A DNA stretch of 64,000 nt from NCBI GenBank assembly GCA_003342895.1, contig PTFA01000197.1:1493395-1557394 (forward strand). Direction: 5' to 3'. A model generated the notes under the pieces. That model had not been told where the DNA came from. It worked only from the letters and a program-made list of their open reading frames with translations, and made no database searches. Below, in pieces: positions 56,130 through 64,000 of this stretch; position 1 is the first letter of the stretch; each line of letters starts with the position of its first letter. Source of the DNA: Casuarius casuarius (lineage: Eukaryota; Chordata; Aves; Casuariiformes; Casuariidae). The translations under genes and the position numbers were made by a program.

Positions 56130-58265
56130 CCTCTCCCCTGATTAGAATATTCATGAGGGGGAGGGGCCCGGCGGAACGGGCGGGCTGTGCAGCGCCCAGC
56201 ACCGCGGTGGCGGCTGCCGCGCAGGGCTCCCTGCTCTTCACCGCCGAGGAGCGGCCATCGCATGCCTTGAACGCAACTCACGTGGCCCAGCCTGGCCTCG
56301 GCCCTCTTCTCCCAAGCACCTCGCAGGGCCCGAGTGCTGGATAAACCTGCCCCCGCATGCCACGAGAGGGGGATCCTCGGGGTGAGGCCACTAGCCTTCA
56401 CTAGCCCCAGCCTCACCACTAGTCCGGCTGGATGGGACCTCGGAGGTCTCTACTCCAGCCCTCTGCTCTGAGCGAGGGCGACTTTGGAGTTACTGCAGGT
56501 TGCAAAAATTGGGGATGAACAACTGGGTGGTTGCCGAAAGACCCCCAGCCCCACGCACCCCACATCCCCCCCACGTCCAGCAGCCCCTCCTTTCCCGATA
56601 CCCATTTGCCAGGAGCCTTTACGAAGAGGGAGCTGCGGGCACTCAGCCCCGAGGAGGAAAATACATCATTGTGCAAGCTCTGGTGCAATTTGGGCTGAGG
56701 TATTACGGCAACGCAGAGCCGCCACCGGTGCCCGTCCCTCCGCGAAGTGACCCAACCGCTGGAGCCCAGAGAGAAATCGATGGAGGAAATTAGCAGCTAA
56801 CCCGCTTAGACGCTTTTGAAAAATCGTATTAGGTGCCTCGCAGCGACTGCAGGCACCTACACATCTGTCCCTGGGAGCCTAAACAAGATTGCAAGATCGC
56901 GAGGAAGAGCGGCTCGGATCCGTTATAAAGCTGGCATGAAATTAGATGAAGGGGAGAGAAGCATTAGACTGAAGGCAGCAGTAAGTTTCACGGGAAGAGA
57001 TTTTATTAAAAGGGTATCCGATTTCCCAGGTAACCAGCCGGGAGAGTTTGTCTAATCCTGTTAGTATCTCCTTGCTTACGCACCTTCTAAAATACAGTCA
57101 TTTCGTGGCAGGCCAAACCTCACGCCCTTGGGCACTCGCCCATTTTGGAAGCGCTCCCAAAGGAAACACCATCAAGAAACAGGCTTGTTTTTTTTTTTTA
57201 AAAAAAAATCAGATTTATTCAAGGAAAACAAAACACTTCCCATTTCAAGGCAAGTTCCCAACGCCCCCATCAAACGTACCCGTCTCTGTATTTAAGAATA
57301 AAGGACACCTCCCAGCTCTGGTCCCATAGAGTAGCCTGATGCGCAGCACGGGAAAGCGCCAGGTCGCGGCGAGGCAGGGTCTGGCCGCCAGGCAGGCGCT
57401 CCTCGGCCGGCTCCGGCACCGCCACAGGCCGAGGGGAGCAGAGCCGGCGGCCACGTCCCCCTCCTAAGCTGGGGCTGCTCCATCCTGCTGTCCCCACCGG
57501 CGATGGGAGCCGGTTGTGCAGGTGCAGCACAGGCTTAAGGAGTGGTTTTGCAGCAATTTAGGTGGCGGCGACAGCAGCGCTTGCAAAACAGGCACCCAGC
57601 AGCTGCAAAGAGGGCCAAGACCTGAAATCCCTCCTTCTCCAATTTGTTTTGCGCTCGCCGCCACCATGCAGAGGAGAAGCAGGGAGGATTTTGCCTTTGG
57701 ACAAGCCAGGCTCGGTACCTCCATTGCAATCCCCTCGCAGGGATGACTTGCAGCCAGTTTAGCCCTCGCCTGCCCTGCCCCTCGTGTCCCGTGCACGCTG
57801 CCCCGCGGATCCCTCGCTCCGACCCCTCTCCCACAGCTGGACGCCTCAGATGTGCCCCCTGCACCCGCCTGACTCCAAGTGGCCTCAGGGAGGAGGACGG
57901 GGGAGAGGCCACATCTGCTCCTGCAAGCGCAGCTCAGTGCCGTTTGCATCCTGGCGTCCCCGTGGGGAACCGCGCTGGTGGCCGCTTGGGGAAACGGGAC
58001 GCGATCTGGCCGGGAACCGGCTCTTTCAGCCTTTTCAGCCATTGCGGGTGAAATGCCCACTGCGTGGTAAAACAGCTGCCAGAAGGGGAGATCTCATCAG
58101 GCAACAGGGGCATCAACCAGGCAGAGATCAGGTAGCACCGGGCTGGGACGAGCGGAAACGACATTACCGATTTAAAGATAAAATAAAATTCACAGAAGCA
58201 GCGTTGCTCATGAGGCTATTTGCTTAAGCCACGATCTCCCCGGCCCCCCCGCGGACGGAGGCGGC
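56130..58265. other. Intergenic: SREBF2 5' flank and CCDC134 3' flank
   Basis: A CACGTG E-box lies at 56,279-56,284. Minus-strand AATAAA motifs at 57,214-57,219 and about 57,002 could be distal poly(A) signals of CCDC134. No coding gene is recognised. Confidence 0.5.
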
Positions 58266-58268
58266 ATG

Positions 58269-58274
58269 TTTAAT
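58269..58274 (-). terminator. CCDC134: Candidate CCDC134 poly(A) signal ATTAAA
   Basis: ATTAAA lies on the minus strand about 395 bases after the stop codon, giving a short 3' UTR like the mammalian gene. The downstream sequence is G-rich, not clearly GU-rich. The AATAAA at 57,214 is the alternative. Confidence 0.4.
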
Positions 58275-58668
58275 GTGCGTTATGCTGTATTTCTCCAGCA
58301 GCGGGAGGCTCCCGAGGGCTCGGGTACAGCCGCGTCCCTGCCGCAGCCCTGGTGCCTTCCCCTCTGTGCTTTGGCTCTAGGGAAGGGGCGCCAACTCCAG
58401 CCCCCCTCCTCTGTGGGGCAACCCCACTGGGCTGCGACGCGGGCGCACCCCAAATCCCCAGAGCTTCCCCGTGCCGAAAGACTCTGTCNGTCTCGGGGCC
58501 CCCCGCTCGGCCGTTGCGCCGAACGGAAGGGGAAACGCAACGAAACAAAACCCACTGCACAAATGGAAAGCGAACGGCCGGGCACCGGCTCGAGGCTGCC
58601 AAGCTGGTCTGCCACCCGGCGGCACGTCTCCAGCCGGCCCGGTGCCCGCCACGAGGCTGGGCCCAGCA

Positions 58669-58794
58669 CTACAAGTCGGACTGTGAGCGCGAGATCCGCG
58701 GGCCCTTGCGGATTTCCTTCCGCTTCTCCTCCTTCTTCCGCCGCTTCTCCTCCTCCCGCAGCGCCTTCTGGAAGGTGTCTGCTCCGGGGAAGAA
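58669..58794 (-). CDS. CCDC134: CCDC134 last coding exon
   Basis: Acceptor CCCCAG, stop TAG at 58,671-58,669. It encodes [20 protein letters not shown] through RISRSQSDL (residues 189-229): the basic coiled-coil tail and ER-retrieval-like end. Confidence 0.95.
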   Translation of the reverse strand, partial: FFPGADTFQKALREEEKRRKKEEKRKEIRKGPRISRSQSDL

Positions 58795-61700
58795 CTGGGG
58801 GGTAAAAGCACAGGATCAGCAAGGAGGAGTAAGCACAGGGCCTGGACAGCTGAGGGCTGGTGATAAATTAAGCCTCTCATACAGGGCTAATTTTGCCCCA
58901 CAGGAGGTGCCAGAAGCAGAGACACTTTTACCAGTCCAGTAATGGAAGAGAAGCAGATGCACATCAGTTTGCAAAAGAAATTAAGAACGAATCAATTTGT
59001 GGAAGAACGGGTTGCGCTGCATCCTTCTTCCTGCTCTAAAAAAGAGCCTTTAAGCCGTAGCAAGGACAGCTTCCCTACCCTTGTAGGCAGGGCGCAGCCT
59101 GGCTTTCCGTGGCGTAGCTTCCTGGAAGCACGAGCCACATCAAACCCACCAAAGCCAATGCACAAGCTCCATGGTTTCAAGGGGCTTTCGATGAGACAGA
59201 GCACAGGGGGCAGATTGGGTCCAGACTCTCCCACAAGGCAGCTCTGTCATCCCCGTTCCCCCCAGGGAACCACTGGGAGAAGGGAGATGCCACCAGACTA
59301 CCAGGCACCTAAAGTCAGCTGCAGCCCAACCAGGGAATTCAACAGGAAAATTTGGTTTCAGCTCCGGCCTTGAGCCACTCACACCCCAGATGATCCCATA
59401 ACATCCAAATCCCCAATCCCCTTCTTCTGCATGGGGAAGAAACCAAGCCAGAAGGACACGCAGCCCCTCAGGGCCTTGCGCAAAGGGAGAGGACCCCAGC
59501 CAAGAGCGTCGGGGAGAGAGGCAGGAGGAGGCTGGCACGTGCANGGTTGCCAGCTGCAGGGCATACCAGGGACCCTCCTGGCCTTGGCCCCTTGAAACTG
59601 CCTTTTTCCTTCCCCAGCCACTTGCCCAGAGTCCATGGTATGAGGAGGAGGAAACCCATGGGGCAGGCTGGCGGCTTTGCTGTCTTACCTCAGAGTGGTC
59701 AGTTTTAAAGGGATTGCGGTAATCAGGAGATTTCTCGCTGATTCCCAGCTCCTGAGCCATCTGCAGAGCAAAGCAGAGTCTGTGTCAGGGAGCGGTGTCT
59801 CTCATCTCACAGCGCCATGCTGGCCCACCACAATCTACTTCCTTGCCTCCCCTCCAAGCCTTCCCTCCTTTCTGGGCCCCTTCAGCCCCCCCCTTCTGCA
59901 TCCCTCCAGCCCAAGGACATCCCTCAGGCTGCAGAGTTTCTCCCATCTGTCAACCGTGCCCTGCAGGCACAGGAGGAGCCAAACGCTCCCTCTTCCCTCT
60001 GCCTGTTCTCTCTTTATCCTTGTGCACATCCCCACGCTTTGCCCCCCAGCAGCAGAGACGGGATGCGATGGGGGAGACTCAGCCTTACCAGCCCCAGGAC
60101 GTGGGAGTGGGGTCCCTGCTCAAACACCCCTGTCAGGTTGCAGAAACCAATCCCCCAGCGGATGAGGTTGTTCCAGTTGGAGTTGCGGTCAAAGTAGTGG
60201 TGCACAATCTTGGGGAAGCGCAGGACAACGTCTCCGAAGAAGGCCGTGTTCTCCACCACGTGGGAGTACGCTGCAGAGGAGAGCCACCGGCCCCGTCAGC
60301 AGGCTGGCCTGGCGCACTGCCCCGCTTCCACCTCCCGCAAGCCGAGGTCCCCCCAGTCGCCAGGGCCCCCCACACGTAGCCAGACCACAGGGACAGGAGG
60401 AGATGCTGCTTCCGAAGGACACTGCAAGACACCCCCTTCCATGTCCCACCACCTGTGGTTACGGACACTCCATATGCTCAGCCCAGCCTCCTCAGGGCCT
60501 AACGTCCCACGCTGGCTCCTGACCCTCAGCAGCAGGGTCAGGGCAGCACCAGCTGATGCTAGCTGGGGGAAGCTGGTTGGATGTGGAACAACTCCTAACA
60601 GCAGACATCAGGGATAGGAGAGATCACACAGGCTACCAAGCACCAAATCAACTCGGTACCACTTAGGAAATGGGAGCAGGAAAGCCTGGAGACGGCTGCA
60701 ACAGGCAGCGCCTTTCCCTCATCCCAGCCATGCAGCACATTCTCCAGGAGCTTCACGGGATCTAGCTTTAAATCTCTGTTGTAATGTGGCCTCTGCTCCC
60801 CCTACCCTTTGGGAGGCTTCTGAATAAAGGCCTCCTCAGTGACACTCAAATTCATTCATTCAGAGTCATTTGCCTCCACTTCATCCTGGGAGCACCTAAG
60901 TCCTAGTGGCAAACATGGAGAGGCAGGGGGTAAACGGGCAGAATCCCCCGTATGAACTGGTCAGTGAGACTGTAATGGGTCCCTGATAGAAAACACCACA
61001 GGGACCAGTGGATGATCCAGTCTGATCTCTGTACGCAGCCCCAGGGATTTCATAGCTACCCTGGCACTGATCCCACATGAAAAGACAGAGATGCAACATA
61101 GCAATGGAAAAAGCAACAGGGGTCGAAGACTAGAGATGACCTACCATCCTTCAGCTTCTCATCCTGAGGAAAAGGCCCATCTGGTGGCACATCTGCAGCT
61201 ATTAGCACGGCCCGGGAGTCCTCCAGCACCTGAAACACGCTCAGTTATTGCCCATCCCGCCTGCCCTCTCCCCTTGCCTGTCCTTGCCCCAACCTGGGCC
61301 CTGCTCTGCCCCTCAGCTTGTCTCTTTAGCCCCACAGAGGCTCCCTGCTGCTGTTGCTTCTCCTGCTCACCCTCCCCAGTGTCCTGGCCCAGGGCAGCAC
61401 CACCACAGGCACCCCAGCACAGCCCTAGCTCAGGGGCGAAGGGAGGAAGCGGGGAGCTCATGCCTGGGCACACTGAGCCCGGAGGCAAGCCCACCCCACG
61501 CCTCACCTTGAAAAGTCCCTTGAGCATGATGTCAATGATCTTGTACTGCTGGTTCACATCGTTGAGCTCAACAAGGTTCTTCAGCGCGTTCATCTGGTCC
61601 TTGCGCTTCACCTCAAATAGCTTCTTATCTGCACCATGGTCAAGGGCACCGCAGAGCTCCCAGCAGGCTCCTGCCACGCGCGCGGCCTCCAGCACAGTGG

Positions 61701-62951
61701 CCTCCCTCGCAGACAGCCTTTCCTCTCCCCTGGGCACAAGGCACCGGTCTGGCCCTGGCACCACGGGGGCCATGGGGTGTCCCTCGGCTGGGGGGCAGAT
61801 GACAGAGCCAGGCCTCTGGAGCAGAGCATCTGGGCTAGAAATGGGTTTCCAGAACCTCCCTTTCACTTTTCATGCTCCATTTGTTCATGAGGGAATGCTG
61901 GCATGTGCCAGGAAGGGCTTGCATTAGCAGGTACTTCTGCTTTATTCCTTGTGGGTGATAAGTGCCTGAGACACAGGTGAGACTGACTGCAGTAAGTACA
62001 GTAACTCTTCCATCTTCCTAGCAAAGGACCTCAAAGCATTGAGCAGTGCTTCAGCAACATGTACACGTTGTGCCACAGCTTCCACGGTGTGGGCAATCAT
62101 ACCAGTGCCGAGACCAAACTGGGAAGCACATTCTCCACCCTGCACGTGGGAGTGGAAAGGGAAAGCACCGCACTTGGAAGAACGTGAGACGCCACCAGAG
62201 AACCTGTCTCTGCTCCTGCACTGATCCAGGCATTTTATCAGCGAACCTGGGAGCTCCACTAAACCTCTTCTGCAGAAGAACAAAGCAGCAGCCGTTCTGG
62301 GCTGTCTGACAGTCAGAAAAAAAATGAGCTGACCCTCCAGCTCGGGGCCTTCCCTCCCAGATTCCCCCTTCCCCAGCTCATGGGGCCTACAGCCCTACTC
62401 CCTACAGCCCTGCCTCAATGCCCCTGCATGGCACAGCGCCCTGGGAAGCAGCCACCAGGGCAGCTCTCTAGCAGGGATTGCTGCCTCACATGTGCCTAAG
62501 AGCAAATGCCACCTCTGGCAGTAATTCGGGCAGAAGGTATCTCTGAAGGTCTCTAGTCCAACCCCTGCTCAGAGCATGGCCAGCTCTGAAGTTGTATCAG
62601 GTTGCTCAGGGTCACACCCAGCCAAGTCCTGGCTGGCAATCATGTGGCAATGGCTGCATTTCCTCGGTTCGCTTATAATCTCATTAGCAATAATTACAGC
62701 CTTAAGATTCTTCCATTCCCTCTCCTCCACCCCTCTAGTGCCCCCTTCCATGGTCTCTAACCCTGTTCATACACGTGAGCTCTCTCCAGCCTCATCAGGC
62801 ACAAGCACATACTCATGAGTTGAGGCGCAGGCGTGCAGAGAAGGATACAGATTTCCAAGCCAGAGTCCACTCTCTGTTTTTGCAGGTCTGCGAAGCTGCC
62901 CTTGGACAACATCAGCGTGAACAGAAAGGGGCACATCAAGAGCAAATCCAT
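58669..62951 (-). CDS. CCDC134: CCDC134, ER-resident coiled-coil protein (6 coding exons)
   Basis: Six exons join in phase to 230 codons (229 residues, the same length as human). Seen: a hydrophobic signal peptide at about 1-20 ([15 protein letters not shown]); a helical core with [20 protein letters not shown] and [16 protein letters not shown]; a conserved N-glycosylation site at N148 (NLT); and a highly basic, Glu/Lys-rich C-terminal helix ([20 protein letters not shown]) ending [11 protein letters not shown]. Family knowledge: human CCDC134 is an ER lumen protein needed for proper GRP94 glycosylation, and its loss causes bone disease; older work described it as secreted and as a nuclear partner of ADA2A. 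The human C terminus is QSEL, a KDEL-like retrieval signal; here it is QSDL. The 5' non-coding exon was not located. Confidence 0.96.
59689..59760 (-). CDS. CCDC134: CCDC134 coding exon 5
   Basis: 72 nt, acceptor CTGCAG, donor GAG|GTAAGA. It encodes [20 protein letters not shown] and DHSE. The first codon is ATG by chance of splicing and is internal, not a start. Confidence 0.95.
60089..60270 (-). CDS. CCDC134: CCDC134 coding exon 4
   Basis: 182 nt, acceptor CTGCAG, donor CTG|GTAAGG. It encodes [40 protein letters not shown] and GPHSHVLGL, including the N148 glycosylation sequon. Confidence 0.96.
61145..61229 (-). CDS. CCDC134: CCDC134 coding exon 3
   Basis: 85 nt, acceptor TTTCAG, donor GATG|GTAGGT. 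It encodes [20 protein letters not shown] and PQDEKLKD. Confidence 0.96.
61507..61628 (-). CDS. CCDC134: CCDC134 coding exon 2
   Basis: 122 nt, acceptor GTGCAG, donor AAG|GTGAGG. It encodes [20 protein letters not shown] and [20 protein letters not shown]. Confidence 0.96.
62535..62645 (-). mobile_element. Short CR1 3'-end fragment in CCDC134 intron
   Basis: The plus strand reads CTAGTCCAACCCCTGCTCAG and GGTTGCTCAGGGTCACACCC, the reverse complement of the CR1 3' UTR. It is about 110 bases, the usual heavily 5'-truncated insertion. Confidence 0.8.
62849..62951 (-). CDS. CCDC134: CCDC134 coding exon 1 (start codon, signal peptide)
   Basis: The ATG at 62,951-62,949 lies 8 bases after an acceptor-like CTGCAG, so a 5' non-coding exon lies further upstream. 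It encodes [20 protein letters not shown] through GLEI. The donor is ATCT|GTATCC, weak but required by the frame of the next exon (TAT AAG AAG). The sequence after the signal peptide is the least conserved part. Confidence 0.88.
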
Positions 62952-63479
62952 GTCAGAAACTGCAGCCTGAAACAGAACAAACAAAAATAACAAAAGGCAA
63001 AAAGTCTTACTGAGCAGAAGTCACACAACTCTGCATGCCCCAGCAACCCCAAAAGCCAGGGCCAGAGCTGCCACTCAGCACTGACAGCACATCATCTTCG
63101 CCACTCAGGTCCTTTTCTGACTCTCCTTCCTCTGTGCCCTCTGCACTGCTGCTCCCTCGAGCTCTGTGCAGGAGCAACCAGCAGAAGCGTGACACTGCAC
63201 AAGGCTCAGGGAGGCTGAAACTGATAGGTTTGCAATTTGATCCGACCCAAACCAGCAGCTCCTTATTCCTGTCAAGGCCTGAATTAATCCACTCTGCAAC
63301 CCACCCCCAGCAACAGTTCTCAAATCTTCCACTGTAGTGACTTAAAACAGCTTTTCAAGACTGTCAGTCTCCCAGACAAAGAGCTGAACTCCACCTCTCC
63401 TTTTAGCAACTGCAAGTTCGATCAGCTCAGCCATCTCACGCAACTTCTCCTCATTTGGGTACCTGGATCCCTCCCCTTG

Positions 63480-63775
63480 CTACAAGCCAGGCATCAGCTG
63501 CAGGAGGAGGGATGCAGCAAAACTGATTTTAAAGTCCATCGGGACCCACATTGGCATTCCAGGCAGAAGAGCAGTGAGGTGCGTTGGGTCATGCAGCACT
63601 AATTCCCCGTTCACCCCAAGCACCTTCCCACAAAGCCAGTGCCTGAGGCAGGCTTGCAGTCTAGCACGCGCAGGCAGTAAAGGCAGGCACGCGGGCTTCG
63701 CACAGACCCAGTCATACAGAGCAGAAGGAGAGCACAGGTCTGCTGCGGTAGAGGCGCTCCCATCCAAAACCATCC
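63480..63775 (-). CDS. Candidate terminal exon, possibly MEI1 3' end
   Basis: On the minus strand a good pyrimidine tract ends in CTGAG|GG at 63,776, followed by 98 open codons to TAG at 63,482-63,480 (MVLDGSASTAAD, LYDWVCAKPACLPLLPARAR, GELVLHDPTHLTALLPG). The exon phase fits the exon-like segment at 63,914-64,000. By human order MEI1, needed for meiotic double-strand breaks, should lie here in this orientation. I cannot match the residues to MEI1 from memory, so the name is withheld; a chance ORF is possible. Confidence 0.35.
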
Positions 63776-63913
63776 CTCAGACAGGGCAAAAGTGCAAAAG
63801 AGGGTTAGAGGAGAAGGTCCTCGAATATCCCACAATACAGCTTTGGCCTCCTCTTCCAGGTTTGGTGCTGGCCATGCTGGGAGAGCTTAGACCTAAAGAG
63901 CAAACCAGTACCT

Positions 63914-64000
63914 ATTCCTCCAGGCGGTGGGATCTGAGGCAGCCCCTCCAGAGGGATAAGGTTTCCGCGGAGCAGACCGACCAACCAGCTGGCAGTTATG
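63914..64000 (-). CDS. Candidate internal exon cut by the window edge, possibly MEI1
   Basis: On the minus strand, entering from the right edge, the frame reads ITASWLVGLLRGNLIPLEGL then PQIPPPGGI and ends at ATAG|GTACTG, a plausible donor. The residue composition is protein-like and the phase matches the acceptor at 63,776. Partial: its 5' end is outside the window. Confidence 0.4.

Overview
This is a 64 kb piece of a vertebrate nuclear genome, most likely a bird. Evidence: spliced vertebrate genes with GT-AG introns, several CR1 LINE fragments of the avian/reptilian type, compact introns (SREBF2 spans about 25 kb from start to stop codon), CpG-island promoters, and a gene order matching human 22q13 (MEI1, CCDC134, SREBF2, SHISA8) in inverted orientation. 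I compared proteins with known families from memory; no database search was run.

Layout: 1-6,200 has no gene I can recognise. SHISA8 runs on the + strand from 7,083 to 24,100: a CpG-rich first exon, a 14.9 kb first intron holding two CR1 fragments and a minisatellite, then three small GC-rich exons. The four exons join in frame to 401 residues ending in a PDZ ligand. From 24.1 to 28.1 kb lies intergenic DNA with a third, longer CR1 that carries reverse-transcriptase coding remnants. SREBF2 is on the - strand, tail to tail with SHISA8: its CDS goes from 55,815 down to 30,891 in 19 coding exons (1,117 residues), with a probable poly(A) signal near 28,125. The microRNA gene mir-33 lies in its intron 16. 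Its CpG-island promoter has a sterol regulatory element-like decamer 18 bp from an inverted CCAAT box. CCDC134 is on the - strand, 62,951 to 58,669: six coding exons, 229 residues. At the right edge (63,480-64,000, - strand) two exon-like segments joined in phase may be the 3' end of MEI1; this is an inference from synteny.

How the genes work together: SREBF2 encodes the precursor of the membrane-bound transcription factor that drives cholesterol synthesis and uptake. miR-33, made from its intron, represses cholesterol export genes in known vertebrates, so one transcript would raise uptake and synthesis and lower export. The SRE/NF-Y module suggests SREBF2 feeds back on itself. CCDC134 (an ER lumen protein) and SHISA8 (an AMPA-receptor auxiliary-type membrane protein) are neighbours by ancestry, not by pathway.

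I found no clearly new biological system. The items most worth a second look are a minisatellite in SHISA8 intron 3 that repeats an NF-Y-type CCAAT motif eight times, an S1P cleavage motif in SREBF2 that differs from the human one, and a changed C-terminal ER-retention-like tetrapeptide in CCDC134.
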